Origin: Tetrapyrgos nigripes
Lineage: Eukaryota; Basidiomycota; Agaricomycetes; Agaricales; Campanellaceae
Assembly (NCBI GenBank): GCA_013368315.1
Contig: JAACJM010000001.1
Location: 930,001-994,000, forward strand
Direction: 5' to 3'
DNA length: 64,000 nucleotides
The position numbers and the translations under genes are program-made. The notes under the pieces were generated by a model that saw only the letters and a program-made list of their open reading frames with translations, did not search any database and was not told where the DNA came from. Shown here in pieces: positions 33,346 to 46,030 of this stretch; position 1 is the first letter of the stretch; every line of letters starts with the position of its first letter.

Positions 33346-36300
33346 ATGACTGACATGCAACGACTTTTAGCGGCACTCGATGTGTTCGCCCGCACTCCCG
33401 ACAAGGCTTCCCTAGACGAGGCCAATTCATGGCTACAAGATTTTCAACACTCTGTAAATTATCTCTCCTGGACCCAACAGCAGCTTTTCGTCTAATTCTG
33501 AACCAATTCGCTGCCCTAGCCTGATGCATGGTCAACTTGCAATCTCCTCTTGAACTCTTCCGATGCCCCTCCAGCTGCGAGGCTCTTTGCTGCACAGACC
33601 TTCAGAACAAAGGTGTGTACTGTCCTTTCTCCGTCCCATATCGTGCTCACTCTACCACAGGTGACCTACGATCTGAGTCAAGTCGACCCTCCAAATCTCC
33701 CCACTTTGAGAGACACACTGCTAGCAGCACTGCAAAAGTACACCGCAGGCCCCAGAACAATCATTGTCCAGCTCAGTCTTGCTCTCGCCGGACTTGCCAT
33801 GCAGTTTCCCGCTTGGGAGAATGCTGTACAGACAATGATAAACACTTTTGGCGTCAATCCTGCTACCGTTCCGGTCTTACTGCAGTTCTTGACATTACTC
33901 CCCGAAGAAGTGCACACCAACTCAAAAATTCCTATGACCGTCAGTCTTTTCACTCGATGGCCGATCCCGCCACTCAAGGTTGCACCCACAGGACTACGAA
34001 TGGCGAGACAGAGTCACTAAACTGTTGACCGAAAATTCGAAACAGGTGTTGGATTTGTTATCGATGTATATGCAGGCTCCTGGTGCGTCGTACACTTATG
34101 TCTCTTGCCACTGGCGCTCATTTTTTCTGATCTCCAAGGCGTGACAATCGATGTGCAAAACGAATCGTTTCATTGCTTGCGCAGCTGGTTGATGTCTGGA
34201 GAAGTTGGAACCATGGAACTGACCGAGTCGCCACTACTTGGCTTCGCATTCGAAGCCCTCGCGTCTGAAAAACTTTTTGACGCTGCCGTGGACGTGATAT
34301 GCGAGCTCATACATGAGACACAGGAAATCGACGATAATATGCCCATCATAGAGCTCCTTGTGCCAAGGGTAATCGCGCTCCGGCCTTTGCTGGCCAGCCG
34401 CGGAGACGACCCTGACAGTATTCGAGGTTACGCTCGCATCTTCGCAGAGGCCGGGGAAACATATCGAATGCTCATCATACAGCATCCAGAAACTTTCTTC
34501 CCAATTGTCGAGGCCATTGGAGAGTGTTCTGCCTACCCTGATCTCGACATTGTCCCCATCACTTTCCCGTTTTGGGACCGTCTTGCGCAAGTCATTGGCA
34601 AGAAGACTTCAGTGTCTCCTCTGTTCCAGCAAGCATACCGCTCAGTCATGCTTGTCATCATCAATCATCTGAAATTCCCCCCAGACTCGACACCCCTTTT
34701 AGGCCAGGAAGCGGATGATTTCAGAGGTTTCAGACATGTCATGGGTGATACTTTGAAGGACTGCTGCGAGGTTTTAGAAACAGAATCTTGCCTGCTTACA
34801 ACTTACGGAATGATTGCGGACGCATTATCCCGAAACCTTTCCTGGCAAGAAGTAGAGGCACCGCTTTTCGCTCTGCGCTCTATAGGAGGACGAGTCGATC
34901 CGAATGACAGTGTAGCTGTGCCCAAGATCATGGATCTTATTCCTTCACTTCCCGATCACCCACGAGTTCGCTATGCAGCCATCTTGATTATATCGCGTTA
35001 CACGGAATGGCTCAACAAACATCCTGCCTATATCCCTGCACAGCTGCAATACATCTCTGCTGGGTTCGAAGCTACCGACAGAGAGGTGGTCGCTGCGGCT
35101 GGGCAGGCATTAAAATACCTCTGCCAGGACTGCAAAGAGGTATGTTGGCGTCTAATGACCTACTTGCTGTTATCTGATGAATCAACTCCTTCGTACAGCA
35201 CCTCGTTGACGTGCTTCCTACCCTTCATACCTTCTTGAACACGACTGGTAGCAGGCTCTGTCAGGATGACAAGATCCAGATTTACGAGGCAATAGCCTTT
35301 GTCATCTCTGCAATGCCAATGGACAAGGCTGCCGAGTCACTGAGGACTTTCGCTTTGGATCTTCTTGCATATGTGCATAAAGTGGCGTCGAGTTCACATG
35401 TAGCGAGCGAGTCTGATCTTGGCCCTGTATGCGGTGAGTAAACCAAATTCAAGCGTCCTTCAAAATTTACGCTGACATCGTTTTAGACGCTCTTGAAAGT
35501 CTGGAAGTCATGCTCAACATCATTCGAAGCTTTGGCGAGCAGTTACCTGCTGCTTGCCAGAACACGTGTAAGGACATCTGGGATATTTTTGATCTTCTCT
35601 TGTCCAAATACTGCAAGGACGAGAACACTGCAGAAAGGGCATGCCGCGTACTGAGGTTTGGCCTTGGCCTCTTTGACGAAGCCGTTCTTCCTATAGCTGC
35701 CTCTGTTATAGCAAGGATGTCATTCTCTTTTGAAGCTAGCGGGTTCTCCAGCTACTTGTGGATTGGTGGAAAGATCATTGCTCAATTTGGTGATTCCGAG
35801 GACATGGAACTCAGGGGAGCTTTCAAAGAGCTCTATGAACGATCAACTCAAAAGGTGGTCGAGCTGCTGTCTATCGAGTCAGCACATAGAATTCCAGGAG
35901 GCAAGTAATCACTTATTTCTTTGACTGTAAGCTGACAAAGGTGATAGTGCTCGAGGACTACTCGCAGTTGCTCTTGCAGCTAGTTCAACGGGCTCCGGAT
36001 GTGCTATTCCAATCATCCGTTTACCCCCTCGCTTTCCGTGCAGTCACTGCTACACTCACGCTCGTTCAAGCTGATCCAGTTTTGGCGGCATTAGATTTTT
36101 TCATATCTATATTCACACATGACTGCTTGCAACCCATCAACGACCTTCCTCCAAACTATCTTTTATATTCCAGGGCAATCCAGACCGCTTTCGAGGCCAA
36201 CGGGGCCGAATTTCTTGGATACTTGCTTAATGGATTGGTTGGAAACTTCCCTCCTGAAAGCGACCCATTGGTTGTATCGATCTTTAGAAACGTCACAGCC

Positions 36301-36569
36301 ATATGGCCGACTCAGATGCTAACTTGGCTGCCGTCTATACTGCAGCAACTCCCAACCAATGTTGCTTCAAACGAGATGAAAACCAAGTTTCTTTCGGAAC
36401 TTACTGAGTAAGCAGTGTAGATACGTATGCCTTAATGCTCCCGCTTACCTGTTTCTCCTCCAGGGCTGTGAACCAGAAGAAGTACGACAAAGTGAAGTAT
36501 GCCGTCATCTCTCTTCATCGTGCTTCGAGAAGAATTCGTGAACGACGAAGTGCCTTGTCTGTTGTATAG
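33346..36569 (+). CDS. MTR10: Mtr10/transportin-3-type nuclear import receptor
   Basis: Importin-beta family receptor that brings SR-type RNA-binding proteins into the nucleus. The start MTDMQRLLAALDVFA (33346) has the context CACC before ATG. The N-terminal exons join LQDFQHS to PDAWSTCNLLLNSSD and TFRTK to VTYDLSQVDPPNLPTLRDTL, giving the importin-beta N-terminal HEAT region. The rest is a chain of helical repeats (ESPLLGFAFEALASEKLF, LRSIGGRVDPNDSVAV, VRYAAILIISRYTEWL, SSYLWIGGKIIAQFGDSED). It ends YAVISLHRASRRIRERRSAL. A length of about 950 residues and the RYTEWL block match Mtr10/TNPO3. Introns are few and short; the joins stay in frame throughout. Confidence 0.88.
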
Positions 36570-36699
36570 AAAATGTACCAGTGATAGCTGTAGTGAAATG
36601 TAAACTAGTAGCCGGATCAATTGATGAAAAACAACAGTGGCAAATAGCGAGGTTCTTGCCGGAAAAACACGTTCGACGCGTTACTTACCTTACACTCAA

Positions 36700-38174
36700 A
36701 TGCTTTGCCGTGCTGGTCAATCACTCGTTCGTAGCGGTGCGCTAAAATTTCTCTCTTCCCGAATCTCAGCGAGTCCTCATTTTTTGTAGCCGGACGCAGG
36801 CCGTTCTCGCAATCTGCAACTCGAAAGAGTTATGACGATACCATTCGCAACCTCCTCATTAACAAGGACACCAGGGTTCTGTGTCAAGGTCTCACTGGAA
36901 AGACGGCAAGTTTCAAGACAAGCTGGTTGTAGACTTGTCGTTGTAACCTTTCTACCTTACAGGGTACCTTTCATGTGAAGGAGGCTTTGGCCTTTGGGAC
37001 TAACATGGTCGGAGGTGTTTCCCCCAAGAAAGCTGGTCAGACGCATCTGGGTCTTCCTATATTTGGCAGTGTCAAGGAGGTGCGTCCGTAGTATCTTTTT
37101 ACGATATGAGCCAGTCCTCATGTCCTCTCCAGGCTGTCAAAGAAACCAAACCCGATGCCAGCATCCTCTACGTCCCACCTCCCACTGCAGCTGATGCTAT
37201 CATCGAGGCAATTGAAAATGAGATTGGTCTCATTGTCTGTGTAACAGAAGGCATTCCCCAAGCTGATGAGATCAGAGTACGCTCTGCAGCCCCGTTCGTG
37301 TCCCTCTCTTATTAACGTCCAATTCAAGATCATGTCGGCATTGAAAAGTCAGTCCAAATCACGACTTGTAGGCCCCAACTGCCCAGGAGGTGAGCTCGCG
37401 CTTGTTCCAAGCAATGAGATCTACTGAGCCGGTTCATATGTAGTTATCAACCCGCTCGGATGCAAGATGGGTATCCAGCCTGGCCATATTCATACACCCG
37501 GAAAGATTGGTACGTCGTCGAATTTATTATTCTTGAACCTGCATCATAGTAGTCGACAGGTATTGTTTCTCGTTCTGGAACGCTCACCTACGAATCGGTT
37601 GCCCAGACCACTGGCGTCGGTCTTGGTCAGTCTGTCTGCATTGGCATAGGAGGAGATCCTTTCCCAGGAACTCAACACATTGATGTGGTCAAAGTTTTCC
37701 TTGAAGATCCCAACACTGAAGGTACGTGGTCAAGAGGCCAAATTCCGTACATGTCTTGAGCCCGTACCAGGCATTGTCCTTATTGGAGAGATTGGAGGAA
37801 CTATGGAAGAGGAAGCTGCCGAATACCTCGAGAAATACAACAAAACTAGACAGAATCCCAAACCAGTGGTTGGTTTCATCGCAGGGCGGACTGCTCCTCC
37901 CGGCAGGCGTATGGGTCACGCTGGCGCAATCATCTCTGGCGGGAAAGGTCTGTAAAGAACTTTTTAGTACCTGAAACTTCTACTCAAGGTACTATTCTGC
38001 AGGTGATGCCAAAAGTAAGGTTGCCGCTTTAGAGAAGGCCGGTGTGATCGTCACCGACAGTCCGGCCAAGATTGGGTCGGAAATGCTCAAAGTATGTGAC
38101 TCTCCACTTTATCTGAGGCAACGCACCATTTAACATAATGTTGACAGGCCATGAAAGCTGCAGGATTGGCGTAG
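36700..38174 (+). CDS. LSC1: Succinyl-CoA ligase alpha subunit, mitochondrial
   Basis: TCA-cycle enzyme that interconverts succinyl-CoA and succinate with nucleotide triphosphate formation. The presequence begins [13 protein letters not shown] 53-bp intron (36737-36789, donor GTGCGC) resolves what first looks like a frameshift and leads to [20 protein letters not shown]. Conserved blocks are [85 protein letters not shown] and [20 protein letters not shown], where the His is the phosphorylated residue. It ends [12 protein letters not shown]. About eight introns. The protein is complete. Confidence 0.92.
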
Positions 38175-38239
38175 AGAATTTACCTACTAGACTTTACTAT
38201 TGATTATATAATATCTCAGCTTGTTGTCCAACCGCGATC

Positions 38240-39060
38240 ATGTACAGTCCTTCTGACGATTTCCATGAAGCTGCGACCTATCTCTCGAAAGCTTCTTCTC
38301 TTACAAAAGTGTCATCTACCATCAAGTTAGAGGTCGTTTATGAATTCGCCCTCTGGTTATCTAACTCCTAATCAATTCTGTCAGCTTTATGGCCTTTTCA
38401 AATGGCTGACGGTTTCTCCGAGTCCAAACACCTCTCGTCCTTCCCTCTTTGACTTGACAGGAAGAGCAAAATGGGACGCTTGGAATGCAGCCGGTCAAAA
38501 ATATTCAAATGGCGCTGACGTTGAGAAGAGATACTTGGACATAGCACGAGAGTTGGGCTGGTCACCAGGAGCGCCAGTAGAAGATACTGACGATACCGAC
38601 TCAGACCACAGTCTGGCGATGGGTTTGGGCCATACAGTCAGTGTAATGTCGATGAACACTGAAGAAGCTCCTGATGATACCATACATGGTTTCGCCATTG
38701 CGAACGATGTCGACAAAGTCAAAAAGCTGCTGCTGAAGAGTCCTGATGCTGATCTCAACGAAAAGGACGAGTTTGTGAGTCTCAATGTCTCAATGCCTCA
38801 GAGGTGACAGCATCACTTGCTGATCAGTGAGGCTAGGGATATACATGTCTTCATCTGGCCGCTGATAGAGGCAATGTCGATATCGTGAAATTCCTGCTGC
38901 ATCACGGAGCTGATACCACATTGAAGGTTGGTAAAAAAAATAATTATGAATAGAGGAGTCTCATTGGATTTATTTCCAGGACGACGATGATTTCACCGCT
39001 GCGGAACTAGCACGAATAGCTGGTCATCATAACATTGCAGACATTCTTTCCAATCCCTAG
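38240..39060 (+). CDS. Acyl-CoA-binding protein with ankyrin repeats (ACBD6-like)
   Basis: Binds long-chain acyl-CoA through an N-terminal ACBP domain and carries C-terminal ankyrin repeats, as in ACBD6. The start MYSPSDDFHEAATYLSKASS is at 38240. A 52-bp intron joins STIKLE to LYGLFKWLTVSPSPN, giving the ACBP helices, then KWDAWNAAGQKYSNGADVEK. After an acidic linker with TDDTDSDHS, the ankyrin units read HGFAIANDVDKVKKLLLKSP and, past another intron, GYTCLHLAADRGNVDIVKFL. It ends AGHHNIADILSNP. The typical Y..YKQA motif is reduced to LYGLFKW, still in the right place. Its ATG is only 65 bp past the LSC1 stop on the same strand. Confidence 0.87.
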
Positions 39061-39202
39061 CGCATCCAAATTCCCCCATCGTGATGCCTCCAAAAAGTTC
39101 TTTTCTGGACAGAAAGCCGTCTATTTCGCGCGTCTCTTGCCCGTCAATCAAGATGGAATATTCTCCAAGTAAAGTAAAGTAGTCGTGTCGTGGCCGACTG
39201 TA

Positions 39203-39622
39203 CTATAACAATGTATCGGTGTTCTGTGTAGAGTCTTCTTTTATTTGCGACAAGGGAATGGCAGTTTTCGGGAGTGGGGACGATTTGGGGTGATACGGAG
39301 AACCAGGCTTGAGAATGTTTCCCTAAATTTTAGGCAAAAAGGTCAGAAGGATGTACAGTCAAAAACGTTTGCAACGCACCAGCTCAAGCAATTTTACAAC
39401 CGATGTTGTAGGTATAGCACCAACGCTGAGCCAATATCGTATCCTTCCAACACTCCATTCCATGGTTTTGTGTTCAGGGCCTCCAGGCTTGACACGAGGA
39501 TCGTATATGCCCAGCAATTCTGTGGGCTTCGCATTACGTCTTGCACGCTGGTTTATAGCGACGAGGTGAAATATACGGTCGTTACGCTTGCCATGGATGG
39601 CCAAACGAAGTCTCATTGGCAT
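39203..39622 (-). CDS. MRPS16: Mitochondrial ribosomal protein bS16m
   Basis: Bacterial-type S16 protein of the mitochondrial small ribosomal subunit. The start ATG at 39622 gives MPMRLRLAIHGKRNDRIFHL, followed by VAINQRARRNAKPTELLGIY and EWSVGRIRYWLSVGAIPTTS. Reading on would run into a frame ending CKRF. Instead a donor GTGCGT after KLLEL and an acceptor ATTTAG lead to GNILKPGSPYHPKSSPLPKT and a short tail ending QNTDTLL with a stop at 39203. The conserved S16 core is complete. It is convergent with the ACBP-ankyrin gene. Confidence 0.9.
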
Positions 39623-39818
39623 CCTGTAGCGTTGCGGTCGGTGTCGAGGACCAAAGTTCTTATGTCACATGATCGATTTAAGGAAATTTTTTTTGGCCTC
39701 AGGAGTCAGCGATGCACCTCGCACTACATAGTACCTCACAATATTACAGGCCTTGCGCTATTATTACAGTAACTTTGCGATAGGTCAGCAGAGTATGACA
39801 TTGACAGCAACCTCTGCC

Positions 39819-40301
39819 CTATGAGTCTTCGGGTCCAGTGCTGCCGGGAATCAGCTACAAAGACAGGAGTCAGTACGATACAGGTGTGAGGTTCCTTTCA
39901 AGCCCACACACCATACAGATGTTATTTCCATTCAGCAGAGTCTGCGCCAGTTTATTCGACTTCCTGCCCTCGGCTGTTATTTGACTACGAGTGAAGATGG
40001 GAAGAAAGTTCAGTTTGAAGCTTGATAGCGAGAAAAAGCCACCGTACTACTCAGTAACGTCTTCTAGCACCATGTCTAGAATAAATCATGAGCGCAATCA
40101 GGTCTAGAAAAGAGAGTTTCCACTCACTGACAAAGTCGTCGAAGCCAAGTAACGTCCCAGTGAATTCGCGGTCGCCCTTCATGATCACCCATATCTGCGA
40201 GCCAATACACCTATCAATGAGTTCTTTTCATCTGTCAGATGAGACTGCAAGCTGAGAAGAAGAAGCTGTATCGAACCGAGCGGAAGTATCTGTGAAGCCA
40301 T
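39819..40301 (-). CDS. LSM5: U6 snRNA-associated Sm-like protein LSm5
   Basis: Ring subunit of the LSm2-8 (U6 snRNP, splicing) and LSm1-7 (mRNA decay) complexes. Five tiny exons are inferred: [27 protein letters not shown] through [10 protein letters not shown] (Sm1 motif); [29 protein letters not shown] (Sm2 motif); and [11 protein letters not shown] with a stop at 39819. The joins after exons 1 and 2 and before the last exon fit the phase. The join between VTE and the ITAEG exon is the least certain by one or two residues. Size and both Sm motifs match LSm5. Introns make up roughly half of the gene. Confidence 0.87.
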
Positions 40302-40604
40302 GGCTGCCTGTGGGGTCCAGTTCAAAGATCTATAACTACAACGCGCTGATCACGCATTAAAACAACGCGTTCACGTCGACTGTATCAATAACGTCTCCGT
40401 GTCAACTTGGTTTCAGCAAAACTGGTCTGTCGGTCTGGTCGTTGTATTGAAATACATAGATGTTTACTTTATGAAGTACGTAGTATGGAAACAGGGAAGC
40501 AAAACCGCCACGAGCTGAATCAGAGAAATACACAGACTATGGAACTGTATCGTGAAGATTGTATGAAACAGAAAACAGTAACGAGACGGCTAAACAAGAA
40601 CACT
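40302..40604. other. Intergenic, no gene seen
   Basis: Upstream of LSM5 and downstream of importin alpha, both on the minus strand. A 90-codon plus-strand frame here overlaps the importin alpha 3' exon and shows no family likeness. Confidence 0.5.
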
Positions 40605-42536
40605 CTACTGCCCGAAGCTGAACCCGCCTTGTGGTGCAGAGACATCCGAATGGAACTGACAGCAAGCAATTACTTATGAGGAACGAACCATTTATTAAAT
40701 GACAACACGACTCACCGCAAAAGCACCAGAGGCGTCGACGTTGGCAGCGTCGATAGCTGTATCAACTTCTTCCTCATCGGGGAAGTATTTGTCCATGATA
40801 TTGAATGCCTTCTTGTAAATCTCCAAGTTGTCATGTTGTTGGAGATTGTGAATCGTGATCATGCCACCAGCTGCTTCAACGTAGACTGCATATTGGTTGA
40901 CCGCGCCAGGTCCAGCAAGATTCTTGTCCATCTCTCCGACCTTCAAAATATTGTCCAGTCCGTCAAGCGCGACCTGTATGATCTTGTTATCCATCATGGT
41001 AAGTAAGTCGCAAAGTGGCTTGATGCAACCCTGGGTGACGAGGTAACGAATCTGAGACGGTTCTTGCAAGCCGCCTGAAGTGGCATTGGAGATGGCCCAG
41101 CAAGCTTCTTTTCTGGTTTTGAAGTCGGCATGCTGGAGGATGTTAATGAGCGGTGGGATGATGTTGGCATCGATCACAGCTTGAATCTGGGGAGGAGAGC
41201 CAGCAGTTATGTTGGAAATAGTCCAGCACGCCTCCTTCCTGATACCATCTTTGGGTGAAGATAACAGGGATAGCAAGGCTGGGAGAGCTCCAGACGCAAT
41301 AACAACTTGAGTCTGTAAATCATCTCCAGTGACAATGTTTCCGACGGATCGGAGAGCAGGGGTCTGTACTGAGGTAGAGTTGTGCAAGAGTAAATCTACA
41401 AGACGCCTGCAGACCCCGGATTCAATAACCGCCTGGATTTTGTCATTGGAACCATCGGAAAGATACGAGATTGCCCAGCAGGCATCAATAAGGATTTCGT
41501 CGTCAAGAGAATAGATGAGCTTGGTAAGGACGGTAAGAGCAGGGGAAATCTGTGAAAGTAGTCGAACAGTTAACACAAAGGAACATGATCTTAATACGAG
41601 CAGAACTCACCAAGTCCCAATCAGGCTGAGGGTTTTTGCCACGGCAGAAGTTGCTCAAAGTCCAGGTAGCATTTCTGAGCATGCTCAATTTGTGATGTTC
41701 GCTCAACAGAGCCAGGAGAGGCCTCAATGCACCTTGCTGGAGAACGTAGTCTCTGCATTGAGGGCTATCACCAGCAATGTTACCGAGAGCCCAGACGGCT
41801 TGCTCACGGACGTCCAGAACCGGCGAAGAAAGCAAGTTAATGAATTCTGGAACAGCCTGAGCGTTGATCACGACTTGAGTGTGCTCGGCAGTTCCAGAGG
41901 CAATGTTGGTCAAAGCCCAGGCTGCTTCAAACTGCGTGACGCGTCGTGCCGTTGAGATCATACAACCACGGCTAAAAACAATTGTAAAGAACGCACCTGC
42001 AGCATGGAATGGCCAGTTTTGAGAAACTCTACAAAACGAGGGACAACTCCACATTCGATTACACGCTCGATGGGAGGGTTTCGTTCTTTTGAGAGGAGCT
42101 TGCGGAACTTAGTAGTCGCGTCTAATTGGCGTTCCGGGTCGTCAGAAAAGACACCAGAAATCATTTCCTCGGCCAACTGGAGTGATCCATTGATTGTTAG
42201 TTTCTTTTGAAATCAAAGATGAAGAAGAATGTCGTACAGGAGGATCCCAATTGCCACTGATCACTTCGTCATCAGAGTCAGGCCCGGAAGAAGGGAGGAA
42301 GTTCCTTCGCTTTGAGATATTCTCTTCCCTCTTCTGGCGACGAATCTCAACCTGTTGCTCCTCGCGCCTTCGTCGAAGATCATCTTGTTTGAGAGCAGTC
42401 TTGGCCTTGTACGCTGAGAACAATCAGGCGCGTCAGTTCGTGGTCTGAAAGAGACGAAAATGATGGATGATATCGGTATGATAAGATGCTCACCATCTCT
42501 ACGAGCTTTTGTGGTGCGGGTTTCTGCGCTGTCCAT
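40605..42536 (-). CDS. SRP1: Importin alpha (karyopherin alpha)
   Basis: Adaptor that binds classical nuclear localisation signals and pairs with importin beta. The start [14 protein letters not shown] (42536) leads across an intron to the basic importin-beta-binding domain ([20 protein letters not shown]), then about ten ARM repeats with the NLS-binding Trp/Asn pattern ([83 protein letters not shown]). The last exon, after a donor GTGAGT following DASGAFA, reads [16 protein letters not shown] and stops at 40605; without that intron the protein would end SRVVI. It is complete. In budding yeast this protein imports Sts1, whose homolog is in this window. Confidence 0.93.
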
Positions 42537-43117
42537 GGTAGAAAGATCCAAGCAGAAGTGGCTTCAACAAAGTAAAAGATGAAGAAGGAAGAATCAGATT
42601 TCTCCAAAGTGACTGCCGCGTGACACCGGCAGGATCACGTGGACGACAAAGAAGTCTTTAAGAGACAAAAGAGCCATGGACCACCAAGCTGAAGGACGAC
42701 GAAGCATATTTTGAGAGAAATCTGAGCAATTTATGTTTGCTCAAGACTTTTTCAAAATATGCATCGCCCCCTTGATGAATGCCGCCAACCATTTAGGCGA
42801 GAACGCAAAACAAAGCCGATGAAGCTTCAAGCAGGGATCTGTATGCATGTTGCATGTACTTCTGAGGTACTTCAAATATTGCTCAGTGCAAATTTTGTCT
42901 GAAATTCTCTGAGTCCTTCGTACTAAGTATGTGTACAGTTTCACCTCAATGTTGGGTCAATGTTTGAACAGTACTAGTAAGATGCAGACCCGGATATTCC
43001 TGTGTTGCGATGTCTATCTATAGGCTGAAGAATCTCAATTACAACGTGAAAGGCGAGAAAATAGATTTAAAAGACCGAGACATGTTCGTACTTCCGACCC
43101 CCCGAGCTGTGCGATTG
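42537..43117. other. 581-bp intergenic stretch
   Basis: Lies upstream of the importin alpha start (minus) and past the auxilin-like stop (minus). It holds only short shadow frames; no RNA gene, repeat or specific element was recognised. Confidence 0.55.
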
Positions 43118-46010
43118 TCAAGGCTTGAAAGCATTCCACGCTTCGTTCAGAGCCCCGAACACACCACCGGCGATCATCCTCTGTTCAACTGTTGAGTTGG
43201 TAGCATTGAGCTTGTCCGGATGTACCTTCCCAATGGCCTTCATGTACTTGATCTTCACCTGACCCTCCGTTATCAATTCACTCATATTCAGCTTTTGTAC
43301 CCCAAGCTCTGTCCAAAGAATGGTGTCCAGTGAGGCCAACAACGCTCGGATATTTGTTTCCTTGCCGCCTTTCCAAGCAAGTAACTTGGCGTCCACAGAG
43401 TCTTTGAGAGCATGTTTCTGAGCATCTTCCGATTCTGCCACGGCGTTGGCTGCACGGAGCGACGATACAGCTTGAGAATTGGCATTTGGTTGGACTGCTG
43501 GTCGAGCAACAGGTTTAGGCTTGGGTTTGGGCTTGTGCGCTGCTACGTCTTCGGCACCAGCTTTGTTTGGCTGACTGACCATCCTTCTACACCTCCCAGC
43601 TCCTCGCACTCCTTCTCCTCTGATACTCGCTGATGCCCATTCCGCACCTGCAACAGCCTCCCAATCTTTTCCCGCCTCTTCCCATTTTTCCTTGCCTTCC
43701 AAAGCTTCTGCACGTCTTTTCCATGCTTTCACCAGAGCATCTCCAAGATTCACATCCTCCAACTTGCCATCAGCTCCCTTGACGCTGATCTTCCCTCTTC
43801 CAGCTGAAGACTCCCCAGAACCTACTAGGCGACAAACAACACCCGTATCTTCCAACACGCCGCCTAGATTTCCCATCTTTAATCTCGTCAGCGCACGATT
43901 GTTATATAATAAGATAGATAACGCATATCCCTCAGGTAGAGCCTCAATTGCTTGTGAATATGCGGTTTCGGCAGCAGGGTAGTCTCCGAGTTTAAATGCG
44001 GATGTTGCACGGGATTTATGCTGCGAAGAAAGGGAAAGAGATGACGTTGAAGCAGTGATACGTGTTGATGGGTGTGGAGGAGGGGGGGTTCGTGGTCTGG
44101 AAGGTATGGTGGGTCGATTTCGTGCAGTAGCAGGTGCAGAAGAATTAGATGACGATGCGACTGACGACCCTGAGCTAGATACATTCGCATTGTTTTTAGG
44201 TCGACCGTGACGCCACTTAGAGACATATGCCCCTGTGATAGAAGACGCGGCAGACATAATGGAAGATGCTGGGGTAGTTTCGGAGGAGGAAGAGAAAAGA
44301 TCCACCTCGATCGCCTGCTCCCTTTCTTTGGCTCTTTGCTCCCCATTTGGCTCAGGCTTTCTGCGTCTCCTCTCAGGTTCTCTATCCCGAACTTCATGCA
44401 CTCCATCTTCGTCTCTAAACTGCTCCGTTTTTTGTTTTCCTCTCATCTCGTCTTCATTATCTTTAAATCCTTCTCCATCCACCATCCAGGCTGGCCTTCC
44501 GCTGGGTGTCGCTTTCCTGCTATCTTTCCCACCATACTGCTCTTCATAAGCCTTCTGTACTTTCTCTTTCCCTTCCTTCCACGCAGCATTGGCACGGCTG
44601 AATAACCCTTTCCCAATTTCAGAAGCCTGAGAAAGGAGTTTATCGGCCTGATCTTGCAGATTTGTCGTCTGATCACCCTCGCTAGGACCTTGTGTAGGTT
44701 CACGACGTGGGTGAGGTCTGCTCGTACCCGTCTCTCTATCTCGTTGTAAAGACGACGCTTGCCTCGATGGTCTTGGAGTGTCGTCTCCCTCATGGTCGCT
44801 ACCCAACCCATCATCTCTCCTTCTTTCGTCCCTTCCACTCTGCCTGGTGCTCGGCGTCGAAACACTTCCACCCGCGTCGTTGTTGATGAGAATTTCTAAC
44901 GCGCCTTGCACCCATGCTTCCTCTCCATTCTCAGTATTCGGAGCTGCGACTAAGGCAACTCTAGCTTCGTTAATGCCAAATCCCATTTCTACCAGACGAC
45001 CGAGGATATGTGGGGGTGGAGAGGGGGACCTATTCTTCCCCGTTGTTAGATTGGAGGTGCGAGAACGAGGTGGTGATCGCGTCGCAGAAACGGCCTGCTT
45101 TATGATCATTGGACAGTTAGTTACTGGTGCCAAAAAAAAAGACATGATCCAAACAAACCTCTCGTTCTCTTTCCTTCTGAATTTCATCCACTGGTCGGCT
45201 GAGGGCACCCAGAATATCATCCTCTTCAGAGGTTGATTTCACGTATTTCCGTGAAGTATTCGTAGCTGAACTGCCGAATCCGCTCAATAAATCGTCGTTA
45301 TCTTCGCGATTCCCAAAGTCAAAGTCACGACTAGGCGAGTCCGGTTTCCGGCGAGATTGTGTTAGAGCTGAAGAAGTAAAATCGTCCAAATCCCATAATG
45401 AACCGCCTTTCTGAGGTTGTGTAACTGAGGGGGCCATTTTGGAAGACGAAAACTCGCCCAACCCCCAATCATCATCATTGTCATGATTTGTGGGAATACT
45501 TGGCTTGGTTGTGGATGTAGCACTTGCAGATGTAGCCGACCCAAAACCCCAGTCATCATCCAACGTCGTCGTGTCCGGCTTCCCTCCTGTGGCACCTAAC
45601 CCACCCAAGCTATCAAGACCAGACCAAGCATCATTATTGCGAGACTGAACCTGTTGATTCTGATTCCTGAGCAACTGTTCACGTCTCCTCCTCTCTGCTT
45701 CTTCAGCGCGTTGGGCCATGGTCATATTTTCGGTGGATTTCGATGAGAAACCGGAACCTGGAGAGAATAGAGAGGAAAAGGCATCTCCAGACGATGATTT
45801 AGCGGTGGCAGAGGCTTTTGGGGCAGGAGATGAATGGGAAGGGGTCATAGTCCTTGAAGGAGGACCTGAGCCGGCAGAAGAGAGCTGAGAAAAGAGGTCA
45901 TTCTGGGGAGGACGAGGCTTTAATGTAGGTTGAATTGAACCGAGTTTCTGAGGAGCGGTAGGCTTAGAAGGAGCTGTCGAGTTCCATAGGTCTGCAAACG
46001 AATCGCTCAT
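43118..46010 (-). CDS. SWA2: Auxilin-like J-domain protein (Swa2 type)
   Basis: Clathrin uncoating cofactor that recruits Hsp70 to coated vesicles. The start MSDSFADLWNSTAPSKP (46010) opens a long disordered region with clathrin/adaptor-type motifs (repeated DDDWGFG and DDDWGLG, LWDLDDF, DNDDLLSGFG). An intron near 45100-45160 joins EIQKERERE to AVSATRSPPRSRTS. A UBA domain follows (ILGRLVEMGFGINEARVALV), then a TPR region (HKSRATSAFKLGDYPAAETA, LLYNNRALTRLKMGNLGGVL). The C-terminal J domain has ITEGQVKIKYMKAIGKVHPD with the HPD motif intact and ends GALNEAWNAFKP. UBA-TPR-J order is diagnostic for Swa2. Only one or two introns. Confidence 0.9.
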
Positions 46011-46030
46011 GTCAAAATCTGATATAATGA

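Noticed and set aside
36700..36800. Apparent frameshift near the start of the succinyl-CoA ligase gene
   Set aside because: A 53-bp intron with donor GTGCGC and acceptor TTTGTAG (36737-36789) joins the presequence in frame, so no error is needed.
40407..40679. 90-codon plus-strand frame as a small gene
   Set aside because: Overlaps the last importin alpha exon ([16 protein letters not shown] on the minus strand) and shows no recognisable feature.
43010..43195. Short plus-strand frame past the auxilin-like gene
   Set aside because: It runs into the J-domain exon on the opposite strand and has no conserved motif.
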